A stretch of 64,000 bases of DNA from an uncultured Prevotella sp. (GTDB taxonomy: Bacteria; Bacteroidota; Bacteroidia; Bacteroidales; Bacteroidaceae). Below are positions 34,606 through 42,393 of this stretch, one piece after another. Made by a program: the position numbers and the translations under genes. The stretch spans positions 62,001-126,000 of the forward strand of contig CAJKDU010000001.1 in NCBI GenBank assembly GCA_905198745.1. Direction: 5' to 3'. Every line of letters starts with the position of its first letter. Within the stretch, counting starts at the first letter, position 1. The notes beneath the pieces were generated by a model. That model saw nothing but the letters and a program-made list of their open reading frames with translations, was not told where the DNA came from and made no database searches.

Positions 34606-36047
34606 AACATGCCCCACTTTTCTGTTATAACCATCCTGAAATCTGTCTGTCCCTTCTTGCACACGAAATGATCCGTCGTGTCCACTCTTTTCGTGAGGGA
34701 GGATGGCGAATCTACAGGGGTAAATCCAGCCCGTTAACATTCGTTAGTAACAGATTTCAGAGATTAGAACAGGAAGAGCAAAAAGATTATCTTTTCCACG
34801 CAAAAGTGAAAAAACATCAGAAGTTGATGTCAAAAAACGGCATGAAAGAAGTGTGTTTTTATGTGTGCAAAAATACTCCGTTAACATTAAATTAACGCTC
34901 GTTTGGTTGGTTTGAAGCACGATACAGCGTCTTTCATGCACAGTTTTGAATGCAGAAAAGGCTTTTTTCAAAGGTGTCACGCCCGAAAATCTTAAAAAGG
35001 AAGAAATCGAAGAGCTGCATAAATCGTCTTTATTCACCTTAGTATCAGTCGTTTTGCTATCGTTTTTATAAATCCTCTAAATGTTAAAAACAGGCGAGCG
35101 TGACGTGACAGTTCAAAATATATGCATGGTAGGTATGGTTGTTAATAATTTTAATATAAGATATCATATATATTATATTATTTTTTCTTGCTTACGATTC
35201 GTGACATATAGCACGCATATATAAAGCGTGACGTCACGTTTCGACTGTTTGCAAGCAAGGATGGAGAGACGTTTTATTTGATGATAGTTTTTCTTTACAT
35301 CTTCGCCGTATCGCGTATGGGGCTGCGTCTTCCTTCGGCAGCAATAGTTTGCAGACAAGTAACGGGCTGCGTTATCAGCAAGGCAGAAGTCAGTTAGTGT
35401 GCCGTTAGCCGTGCGTTACCCTGCCGTTAGCATCCGTTAGTGTGCCGTTAGCGTCTGTTTGTGTGCCGTTAGCGGTGAGCAGATGCGCTCGTGGAGTGCA
35501 GAACGTTTCATCTTTCTTTACACGTATCGGTTGCGCGACATGTTTTTTCATTGTCCGTGTCTTTTTGGCATGGTTTTTGCTATAGCCCATTGCACACTGC
35601 AAAAGGCCGAAATAAAACGCATATTTGGGGAAACTGTCACGTTTTTACTGATTCAGCGGTCACTTATCCCGTAAACACGGAGGTTTCCGCTTGTTGATCG
35701 GGAGCGAACTATCCGCGAGCAGGAAGCCTTTTGGAGGGTACGACTTACAGTTTTACAACAGACGGACAACAATCATTTGCCATTTCCCGATGGCCCCTTT
35801 CTCTGCCCGGCTTGCCATGCAAGGCATTGGTCATGAACGTATGCACGCACGTTTCGAACGTCCCTGTTTTTGCCCGACATGGCTTCAGGGAGCAAACCTT
35901 GTAGCCCAGGGTGTTACTCCGTCATGCCCTGACTATGCTTTCTGTCCGCCCGACAAGCAAACCTGCATGGGGTTGCCTGCCCCATTCGCTCGCCAAGCCA
36001 TGGAGCCATGCCCATGATTGCTGCAGCACGATTCGGGCAGGCACGAC
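34606..36047. other. 1.4-kb gene-poor stretch
   Basis: No frame here has a recognisable family, a promoter or consistent codon pattern. What it holds: GTTAAC-type short repeats near 34732 and 34879; a 12-bp palindrome CGTGACGTCACG at 35227-35238 and a related AGCGTGACGTGAC at 35097; a very AT-rich segment (about 35130-35190); an interspersed repeat locus at 35393-35475; and a more GC-rich half (about 35660-36040) without a visible gene. It could be a remnant of lost genes or hold an unrecognised RNA. Confidence 0.55.
35393..35475 (+). repeat. Interspersed repeat locus, five degenerate units
   Basis: Five units close to GTTAGTGTGCCGTTAGCG follow one another at intervals of about 16-18 bp, some shortened (GTTACCCTGCCGTTAGC). 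The family is the same as at 4617, 12929 and 58461. Confidence 0.75.
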
Positions 36048-36091
36048 AAAAAAAAGTGACAGAACACATCCGTCACGGACGTTTCTGCCAC
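36048..36091 (-). terminator. Rho-independent terminator after the OmpH-like gene
   Basis: Hairpin 36056-36091 (GTG.CAGAA outer stem and TCCG/CGGA inner stem on the minus strand) followed by eight T residues, 23 bp after the stop. Confidence 0.85.
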
Positions 36092-36114
36092 ATAAATATA
36101 TAAAGGTATATAAG

Positions 36115-36711
36115 TTACTTCTTGGCCGCTGGCTTGTATGCCTTGTTGAGTCCGGCAATCACCTCGTTGGTGATGTCGTATGCCTTGTCGGCACAAAGGA
36201 TGTTGTCGCCCTGCTTGGCGAAAATCATGGCATACTTCTTGTCCTTGTTGTAACGTGCCAGATAGTTGTGGATGCTGTCGGAGAGCGCCTTGTTATACTT
36301 GGCCGTCTCGGTCTGGAATTCGCTGCTCAGACGCTGGTTGAGGCTCTGCAGGTCAGCGTTCTGCTTCTGCAGGTTGGCATTTACAGCCTCAGCCTGCTCA
36401 CGCGTATACTTGTTGGCCTGGATGTCCTGCTGGAACTTGGCGGCAGCCTGCTGCAGGTTGGCGTTTTTCTGGCCGAGTGTGTTCTGGATGTTCTGGCCCT
36501 TCTTCTCGAGAATGAGCGAATAGTCCTTGCAGAACTTATACTGCGACATGATAGAGTCTACCTCGACATAAGCGAACTTGACATCGCCGGAAGCCTGCGA
36601 AGCAGATGCGGGTTTCTCGTCAGCCTGTGCGTTCTGCTTGTTGCAAGAAGTCATGGCAACAGCTGCGAAAGCCGCCAAAGCCACGATGCGGAAAAAGTTT
36701 CTTTTCTTCAT
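36115..36711 (-). CDS. OmpH/Skp-like periplasmic chaperone lipoprotein
   Basis: 198 aa: a lipoprotein signal (MKKRNFFRIVALAAFAAVAM then TSC, Cys about residue 23), a short Ala/Ser/Glu linker, then KFAYVEVDSIM and a long coiled coil (about 60-150, rich in Gln, Asn and Ala) and a C-terminal beta segment (YAMIFAKQGDNILCADKAYDIT), the OmpH/Skp layout. Skp-like proteins hold unfolded outer-membrane proteins in the periplasm; Bacteroidetes often carry several copies, and lipidated ones are known. It is monocistronic, with a promoter at 36800-36829 divergent from pepD. Confidence 0.88.
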   Translation of the reverse strand: MKKRNFFRIVALAAFAAVAMTSCNKQNAQADEKPASASQASGDVKFAYVEVDSIMSQYKFCKDYSLILEKKGQNIQNTLGQKNANLQQAAAKFQQDIQANKYTREQAEAVNANLQKQNADLQSLNQRLSSEFQTETAKYNKALSDSIHNYLARYNKDKKYAMIFAKQGDNILCADKAYDITNEVIAGLNKAYKPAAKK

Positions 36712-36785
36712 TTTCTGTTATGATGTTTGTTTCTATATATAGCAATAATTAACACGGGAAATGGCAGTGTTTGTGCCAATTTTCC

Positions 36786-36793
36786 TAACTTTG
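36786..36793 (+). promoter_or_regulatory. -7 element of the pepD promoter
   Basis: TAACTTTG, a perfect TAnnTTTG, 54 bp before the pepD start. No TTTG is found at the usual distance. It is only 6 bp from the divergent -7 element at 36800-36807, so the two promoters overlap and may compete. Confidence 0.55.
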
Positions 36794-36799
36794 CACTTG

Positions 36800-36829
36800 C
36801 AAAGGTAATGATTTCTTTATGAATACAAA
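36800..36829 (-). promoter_or_regulatory. Promoter of the OmpH-like gene
   Basis: On the minus strand TTTG (36829-36826), an 18-nt spacer (slightly short) and TACCTTTG (36807-36800). It overlaps the pepD promoter region. Confidence 0.6.
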
Positions 36830-36847
36830 CAATAAATTCAATAAATA

Positions 36848-38305
36848 ATGAATAAAAGTGATTTAAAACCCGCATGCGTATTCGAGCAATTCGCTAAAAT
36901 CAATGCCATTCCCCGCCCTTCCAAGCACGAGGAAAAGATGATTGAGTATCTGAAAAACTTCGGCGAAAGCCACGGACTGGAAACGGAAGTGGACGAAACC
37001 GGCAACGTGATTATCAGAAAGCCTGCCACCAAAGGCTACGAAAATAAGAAGACCGTCATCCTGCAGAGCCACATGGACATGGTGTGCGACAAGCTGGTTG
37101 ACGTGGACTTCGACTTCAGCAAGGACGCCATACAGACCTATATCGACGGCGAATGGCTCACAGCCAAGGGCACCACACTGGGTGCCGACGACGGCATCGG
37201 CGACGCCATAGAGCTTGCCATCCTGGAGAGCAACGACATCGAGCACGGCCCTATCGAGTGTGTGTTCACACGCGACGAGGAGACACAGCTCACCGGTGCC
37301 ATGGGCATGAAGGCAGGATTCATGAAGGGACAGATGCTCATCAACCTCGACTCTGAAGACGAGGGACAGATCTTCGTGTCGTGTGCAGGCGGACGCGCCA
37401 CCACAGCCCTGTTCAAGTTCAACCGTGAAGAGGCACCCGAAGGCTACTTCTTCATGGAAGCTTCGCTCAAGGGACTGAACGGCGGACATTCCGGCGACGA
37501 CATCGAAAAGAAGCGTGCCAATGCCATCAAGGTGCTCGACCGCTTCCTATACATCGAACTGCAGAAGACCGATCTGCGCCTCGTGTCGTTCAACTCAGGC
37601 AAGATGCACAATGCCATCCCACGCGACGGCAAGGTAGTGTTTGCCGTGCCTGCCGCACAGAAAGAGCAGGTGAAGGCCGACTGGAACGTGTTCATGGCTG
37701 GCGTGGAAGACGAGTTCCACGTGACCGACCGCAGCATGGAACACCGGCTGGAGAGCACCGAGGCTGCCAAGGTCATCGAGAAGAAGGTGGCAGACAACTT
37801 CATCCGTGCCATCCAGGCTCTCGACAACGGCGTGTTCGCCATCTGCCAGGACCCCGAGCTCAACGGCATGGTGGAGACATCGAGCAACGTGGCAAGCATC
37901 GTGACCTCGGAAAACGAAATCAGCATCGTGGCAAGCCAGCGCTCCAACGTGATGAGCAACCTGGACAACATGTGCAACACCGTGAAAGCAGCCTTTGAGC
38001 TGGCTGGTGCCGAAGTGGCACAAACCGACGGATATCCTGCATGGAAGATGCGCCCGAACAGCGAACTGACCGAGCTGGCAGTGAAGACCTACGAGAAGCT
38101 GTTCGGCAAGAAGCCCGTGGTACGCGGCATCCACGCAGGTCTGGAGTGTGGACTGTTCTCCGAGCGTTATCCCGACCTCGACATGGTGTCGTTCGGACCT
38201 ACACTCCGTGGCGTGCACACACCCGACGAGAAACTCTTGATTCCGACTGTAGAGATGGTGTGGAATCACTTGCTGGAGATTCTCAAGAATGTGCCTGAAG
38301 AATAA
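36848..38305 (+). CDS. pepD: Aminoacyl-histidine dipeptidase (PepD, M20 family)
   Basis: 485 aa, cytosolic. Zinc site: QSHMDMVCDK (His and Asp, about 78-84), the bridging Asp in LGADDGIGDAI (about 115), the catalytic Glu pair in TRDEETQLTGAMG (about 145) and Asp in LDSEDEG; the last His lies in GIHAGLECG near residue 430. The dimerisation domain (about 200-380, with GLNGGHSGDDI) is present. It hydrolyses dipeptides such as carnosine-type Xaa-His, supporting amino acid use. It is monocistronic, with a strong terminator at 38333-38374. Confidence 0.93.
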   Translation: MNKSDLKPACVFEQFAKINAIPRPSKHEEKMIEYLKNFGESHGLETEVDETGNVIIRKPATKGYENKKTVILQSHMDMVCDKLVDVDFDFSKDAIQTYIDGEWLTAKGTTLGADDGIGDAIELAILESNDIEHGPIECVFTRDEETQLTGAMGMKAGFMKGQMLINLDSEDEGQIFVSCAGGRATTALFKFNREEAPEGYFFMEASLKGLNGGHSGDDIEKKRANAIKVLDRFLYIELQKTDLRLVSFNSGKMHNAIPRDGKVVFAVPAAQKEQVKADWNVFMAGVEDEFHVTDRSMEHRLESTEAAKVIEKKVADNFIRAIQALDNGVFAICQDPELNGMVETSSNVASIVTSENEISIVASQRSNVMSNLDNMCNTVKAAFELAGAEVAQTDGYPAWKMRPNSELTELAVKTYEKLFGKKPVVRGIHAGLECGLFSERYPDLDMVSFGPTLRGVHTPDEKLLIPTVEMVWNHLLEILKNVPEE

Positions 38306-38332
38306 AGGAACAAAACCACAGACAACCCATAT

Positions 38333-38374
38333 TCGGGTAGAAGAGCCGCAGGGCTCTCCTACCCGATTTTTCTT
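38333..38374 (+). terminator. Rho-independent terminator after pepD
   Basis: TCGGGTAG.AGAGCC pairs with GGCTCT.CTACCCGA (38333-38366), followed by TTTTTCTTT. Confidence 0.88.
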
Positions 38375-38630
38375 TAAAACCAAAACGGTGACCACAAGCC
38401 GTCGCGGACCATTGTCACCCTCTACTTATTAAAACCCTAAAATAAATTCTTGCGTACTATGATAAGAATATGAAAGATTAATGGAAAGTTAGGTGTAGAA
38501 AGCTGTTAGAGCGGAAGGAAGAAGTTCTCAGACGCGAGACACTTCTTTCCCCACCGCCTTTGCCACAGGGCAATAGAAATAGATTGTTCCAGGTAGTAAT
38601 GTATACCTTTGCACGAAAAGAAGCGCCACG

Positions 38631-38792
38631 TCAGAATGGTACAACTTCGAAGGCCAGCAGCAAGACTATCTCACCCGCAACGATGAACAGTCCCCAAAAC
38701 AGATGCACCAAACCTTCTTCATTCTTTCTGAGCCAAGAGTAAGCCCTTGATGGCCATGACGGGCGCGCTGAAGTTTGTTTTAAGTTTATCAT
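38631..38792 (-). CDS. Small membrane peptide, 53 aa (unannotated-type ORF)
   Basis: Start ATG at 38792-38790 and stop TGA at 38633-38631. The peptide begins MINLKQTSARPSWPSRAYSW, has a basic LRKNEE stretch, then one hydrophobic helix (about residues 28-49, with HLFWGLFIVAGEIVLLL), and ends FEVVPF. Support for reality: a near-perfect Bacteroidetes promoter (TTTG, 20 nt, TACTTTTG) ends 34 bp before the start codon, and nothing else lies downstream of that promoter on this strand. A hairpin at 38517-38550 could end the transcript. I recognise no family. A single-helix peptide could be a regulator of a membrane complex or a toxin-like peptide; neither is shown. Confidence 0.55.
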   Translation of the reverse strand: MINLKQTSARPSWPSRAYSWLRKNEEGLVHLFWGLFIVAGEIVLLLAFEVVPF

Positions 38793-38825
38793 ATCATTCT
38801 ATTTTGTTTCGTTCGATTGGTGCTG

Positions 38826-38857
38826 CAAAAGTAAGTCAAGAAGAGGTGCGATGCAAA
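38826..38857 (-). promoter_or_regulatory. Near-perfect Bacteroidetes promoter for the 53-aa peptide
   Basis: On the minus strand TTTG (38857-38854), a 20-nt spacer and TACTTTTG (38833-38826). A start site near 38820 would give a leader of about 27 nt. Confidence 0.75.
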
Positions 38858-38866
38858 TATCAGCAG

Positions 38867-38918
38867 ACGTAAAAGAACGTAAAAAGCTAAAAAACAAACG
38901 TAAAAAGGCGTAAAAAGA
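38867..38918. repeat. Helically phased ACGTAAAAAG repeats between divergent promoters
   Basis: Four copies of a decamer close to ACGTAAAAAG: two back to back (from 38867), an 11-nt degenerate spacer (CTAAAAAACAA), then two more, ending near 38918. The 10-bp period puts all copies on one DNA face. It lies between the small-peptide promoter and the LuxR-gene -7 element, so it may be an operator or an A-tract bend. Confidence 0.65.
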
Positions 38919-38931
38919 CAAGAAAATGCCG

Positions 38932-38939
38932 TATATTTG
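38932..38939 (+). promoter_or_regulatory. -7 element of the LuxR-type regulator gene
   Basis: TATATTTG (TAnnTTTG), 23 bp before the start codon. At the -33 distance lies the phased A-rich repeat rather than TTTG, consistent with activator dependence. Confidence 0.5.
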
Positions 38940-38962
38940 CCGCACGGACCAACACTATATCT

Positions 38963-39952
38963 ATGACCTTTCAACTCAAAGAGCGGTTGGAAACATTTAT
39001 CAACAGCCGCACAGTCAACCGCGAAGAGCGTACCCGCCTCATAGTGTTCCTCATCAGCAACGTGATGTTCCTGACGGGATTGCCTCTGCACATCCTCGGA
39101 TACATTGGTGCCGACGACCCGTCACTGCATGGCATATCTGCCGTGTTTTGGTTTTTGCTCGTCTTCATTTTTCTCCTCTACCTGTGGAAAAGGGTTACGC
39201 TGATACAAACCATCTGCGTCTTTGCCATCGTTTCGCAACTGACAGAATCGGCACGTATTGTCTATCTTGCCACCGAAATGCCCGACAACTTCGAGCGCGT
39301 GATTGTGATCAACCTGGTCATATCGTTTGCCATAGTCATCTACCTTGTGCTTGCTTTCGTCAAGACCGTGCCCGCAATAGTTACCGCCATCAACCTGCTC
39401 ACCATATTCTATGCGTCGTACATCAACCCGCAAGCCGTAAACCCCCACTTCCTGCTCCTTTTCTCATTCATAGAAATCTTCTCGTGCATATTGGGCTACA
39501 TCATTTGGCACAGCATGCACAGCCTGCAGCAGGAAACCACTGAATACATGAAAACACAGGACGGCATACTTGAAGCATTCGGAATGAGCAAGCAAGAGCT
39601 GGTGGCCTACCTGCAAATGTGCCGCAACAACAGACAGGAACAGAAAACCATCACGAACTTCTTCAACTACCTCGACGAACAGTCGGAGAAGAACCTGCTC
39701 AACGCCGTGGAGCAACGAAAGGCCGAAATCAGGCTCCAACAGGAAAACTTTGCCCGCCTCTACCCTCAACTGACGCCCACGGAACTGGAAGTTTGCCGGC
39801 TGGTGATGAACGGAAAAACCGTGAACGACATAGCCCGCATCATGGACAAGAGCACAAACAATGTCAGCACCGTACGGATACACATCCGCAAGAAATTAGG
39901 CCTGCAGCCTGGCGACGACTTGAGGAAAGCACTCTGTGAGGCTGTGAAATAA
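38963..39952 (+). CDS. Membrane-anchored LuxR-type transcriptional regulator
   Basis: 329 aa. The N-terminal 185 residues hold about six hydrophobic helices (from LIVFLISNVMFLTGLPLHIL to HFLLLFSFIEIFSCILGYII). A helical linker follows (190-265, EQRKAEIRLQQENFARLYPQ), then a C-terminal LuxR/GerE-type helix-turn-helix (LTPTELEVCRLVMNGKTVNDIARIM and the recognition helix in NNVSTVRIHIRKKLG). There is no receiver domain, so the signal is probably sensed by the membrane part. The architecture is common in Bacteroidetes, but ligands are mostly unknown. Divergent from the 53-aa peptide, with phased repeats between; autoregulation or control of the peptide is inferred. Confidence 0.85.
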   Translation: MTFQLKERLETFINSRTVNREERTRLIVFLISNVMFLTGLPLHILGYIGADDPSLHGISAVFWFLLVFIFLLYLWKRVTLIQTICVFAIVSQLTESARIVYLATEMPDNFERVIVINLVISFAIVIYLVLAFVKTVPAIVTAINLLTIFYASYINPQAVNPHFLLLFSFIEIFSCILGYIIWHSMHSLQQETTEYMKTQDGILEAFGMSKQELVAYLQMCRNNRQEQKTITNFFNYLDEQSEKNLLNAVEQRKAEIRLQQENFARLYPQLTPTELEVCRLVMNGKTVNDIARIMDKSTNNVSTVRIHIRKKLGLQPGDDLRKALCEAVK

Positions 39953-40090
39953 ACGAGATGACAAGCGGACAAGGCCAAGCGACCGATTGTTTTTCCTGTC
40001 CGGCCAGTCTTCACCCCAACCGGAGACACAAGTACCACTCCCTATCAAAGACCAACCCAAAATGACACTCGGGAACCACAAATATCTTTT

Positions 40091-40105
40091 TGGCACACAT
40101 TTTGC
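40091..40105 (+). promoter_or_regulatory. Sigma-54-like -24/-12 element before htpG
   Basis: TGGCACACATTTTGC matches the sigma-54 pattern TGGCAC-N5-TTGC with the correct GG-to-GC distance. The start codon is 37 bp downstream. No TAnnTTTG element is seen nearby. The match may be chance, and no enhancer-binding site is recognised. Confidence 0.4.
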
Positions 40106-40141
40106 TTGACACCTACATAAACAAACAAAACAACTAAAAAT

Positions 40142-42199
40142 ATGCAGAAAGGTAATATCGGGGTTACAACCGAGAACATTTTCCCCGTCATCAAAAAGTT
40201 TCTCTACTCAGACCACGAGATTTTTCTCCGTGAAATGGTGTCGAATGCAGTAGACGCAACGCAAAAGATAAAGACATTAGCCGAGAAGGGAGACTTCAAA
40301 GGCGAATTGGGCGACTTGACAGTGCACGTGAACCTGGATAAGGACAAGGGCACGCTGACTATCAGTGACCGCGGTATAGGCATGACAGAAGAGGAAATAG
40401 ACAAATACATCAACCAGATTGCGTTCTCTGGCGTGAACGACTTCCTCGACAAATACAAGGACAACGCCAATGCCATCATCGGCCACTTCGGACTGGGCTT
40501 CTACTCCTCGTTCATGGTGAGCAAGAAGGTGGAAATCATTACACGCAGCTACAAGGACGGCGCCAAGGCCGTGAAATGGAGCTGTGACGGAAGTCCTTCG
40601 TACGAAATATCTGAAGCCGAGAAAGAAGGACGCGGTTCGGACATCGTACTCTACATTGACGATGACTGCAAAGAATTCCTCGAGAAGAACAAGATAGAAG
40701 AGTTGCTCAACAAATACTGCAAGTTCCTGCCAGTACCTGTGGCCTTCGGCAAAAAGACAGAATGGAAGGACGGCAAGCAGGTGGACACCGACGAGGACAA
40801 CATTATCAACAACGTGGAACCCCTGTGGACCAAGACACCCAGCACACTGAAAGACGAGGACTACAAGAGTTTCTACCGCACCCTCTACCCCATGCAGGAC
40901 GAGCCGCTGTTCTGGATTCACCTCAACGTGGACTATCCGTTCAACCTCACCGGCATACTCTACTTCCCGAAAATCAAGTCGAACATCGACATACAGCGCA
41001 ACAAGATACAACTCTATTGCAACCAGGTATTCGTCACCGACCAGGTGGAAGGCATCGTGCCTGAATTCCTCACCCTGCTCCACGGTGTCATCGACTCGCC
41101 CGACATTCCGTTGAATGTGAGCCGTTCATACCTGCAGAGCGACAGCAACGTGAAGAAAATCTCCACCTACATCACCAAGAAGGTGGCAGACCGCCTGCAG
41201 AGCATCTTCAAGGAAGACCGCAAGGACTACGAACAGAAGTGGGACGATCTGAAGATATTCATCAACTACGGAATGCTCTCGCAGGAAGACTTCTACGAGC
41301 GCGCCAAGGACTTCGCGCTGATGAAAGACGTGGAAGGCAAGTACTTCACCTTCGAGGAATACAAGACTCTCATCAAGGACAACCAGACCGACAAGAACGG
41401 ACAGCTGGTGTATCTCTACGCCAACAACAAGGACGAGCAGTACACCTATATCGAGGCAGCCAAGAAGAAAGGCTACAGCGTGCTTCTGCTCGACGGACAA
41501 CTCGACACGCCAATGGCCTCCATGCTGGAACAGAAACTGGAGAAGAGCCGCTTCGTACGCGTGGACAGTGACACCGTAGACAGACTTATCGTCAAGGAAG
41601 ACCTGAAGAAGAGCGAACTGAATGACACAGACCGTGCCAATTTGTCACAGGTGTTCCGTTCACAACTGCCAACACTCAACAAGGTGGAATTCAATGTGGA
41701 AGTGCAGCCCCTGGGCGAAGAAGGCCAGCCAGTGCTCATCACACAAAGCGAGTATATGCGCCGAATGAAAGACATGAGCCGTTACCAGAGCGGCATGTCG
41801 TTCTATGCACAGATGCCAGATGCCTACAGTCTGGTTCTCAACAATGAGCATCCGCTCATCAAGAAAGTGCTCGAAGAGGAAACAGCCAACTGTGGAGAAG
41901 CCCTCAAGCCCATCGAGAGCGAAATGAAGGGACAAGAGGCACGACTCGCAGCCCTGCACCAGACACAGAGCAAGAAAAAGCCGGAAGAACTCACACAGGA
42001 AGAGAAGGACGACCTGAAGAACACAGAGAAGGCCATAGAAGACCAGCGCGAGAAGAAAAACAAGATTATAGCCGACTATGCAAAAGACAACAAGGTGGTG
42101 CACCAACTCATCGACCTCGCCCTCTTGCAGAACGGCATGCTGAAGGGCGCAGCCCTCAACAAGTTCCTCGAAAGAAGCGTGGAAATGATCGGCAAGTAA
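40142..42199 (+). CDS. htpG: Molecular chaperone HtpG (bacterial Hsp90)
   Basis: 685 aa. The GHKL ATPase domain carries EIFLREMVSNAVDA (catalytic Glu), ISDRGIGMT and GHFGLGFYSSFMV in the first 130 residues. The middle domain has PLNVSRSYLQ with the conserved Arg, and the C-terminal dimerisation domain follows. An insertion-like charged region near 590-640 (KKKPEELTQEEKDDLKN) is typical of Bacteroidetes HtpG. It refolds or stabilises client proteins in the cytosol, often under heat stress. It is monocistronic between the LuxR regulator and galM, with a strong terminator. Confidence 0.96.
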   Translation: MQKGNIGVTTENIFPVIKKFLYSDHEIFLREMVSNAVDATQKIKTLAEKGDFKGELGDLTVHVNLDKDKGTLTISDRGIGMTEEEIDKYINQIAFSGVNDFLDKYKDNANAIIGHFGLGFYSSFMVSKKVEIITRSYKDGAKAVKWSCDGSPSYEISEAEKEGRGSDIVLYIDDDCKEFLEKNKIEELLNKYCKFLPVPVAFGKKTEWKDGKQVDTDEDNIINNVEPLWTKTPSTLKDEDYKSFYRTLYPMQDEPLFWIHLNVDYPFNLTGILYFPKIKSNIDIQRNKIQLYCNQVFVTDQVEGIVPEFLTLLHGVIDSPDIPLNVSRSYLQSDSNVKKISTYITKKVADRLQSIFKEDRKDYEQKWDDLKIFINYGMLSQEDFYERAKDFALMKDVEGKYFTFEEYKTLIKDNQTDKNGQLVYLYANNKDEQYTYIEAAKKKGYSVLLLDGQLDTPMASMLEQKLEKSRFVRVDSDTVDRLIVKEDLKKSELNDTDRANLSQVFRSQLPTLNKVEFNVEVQPLGEEGQPVLITQSEYMRRMKDMSRYQSGMSFYAQMPDAYSLVLNNEHPLIKKVLEEETANCGEALKPIESEMKGQEARLAALHQTQSKKKPEELTQEEKDDLKNTEKAIEDQREKKNKIIADYAKDNKVVHQLIDLALLQNGMLKGAALNKFLERSVEMIGK

Positions 42200-42227
42200 A
42201 GACTTCACAGATAATACAGAATAGTTG

Positions 42228-42264
42228 TAAGGCGACAGGCACAAGGTCTGTCGCCTTATTTTTT
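42228..42264 (+). terminator. Rho-independent terminator after htpG
   Basis: A perfect 11-bp stem (42228-42238 with 42248-42258) and a 9-nt loop followed by TTTTTT, 29 bp after the stop. Confidence 0.9.
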
Positions 42265-42327
42265 ATACTTACACGCGCGCATTTAATTGTTTTTAACTAC
42301 ACTGCATACAACTTTTTCTGTCAATGT

Positions 42328-42359
42328 CTTGTCACATTCACAGATTTTTATTTACTTTG
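42328..42359 (+). promoter_or_regulatory. Promoter of the galactose cluster
   Basis: CTTG (42328-42331), a 20-nt spacer and TTACTTTG (42352-42359), each one base from consensus, 35 bp before galM. Confidence 0.6.
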
Positions 42360-42393
42360 CAATATAATCAATCACTAATTAAAACTATTCTTC

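Noticed and set aside
34524..34895. 123-aa plus-strand frame overlapping the manA promoter region
   Set aside because: It starts inside the manA leader on the opposite strand, shows no domain and crosses the perfect manA promoter.
35405..35602. Minus-strand frame ending in repeated ANGTxTDANGT residues
   Set aside because: The apparent protein repeat is just the translation of the dispersed DNA repeat. The other loci of that family are not in open frames of the same kind.
35691..36017. 108-aa plus-strand frame in the gene-poor region
   Set aside because: Irregular composition rich in Pro, Cys and Arg, with no promoter or family. I treat it as non-coding.
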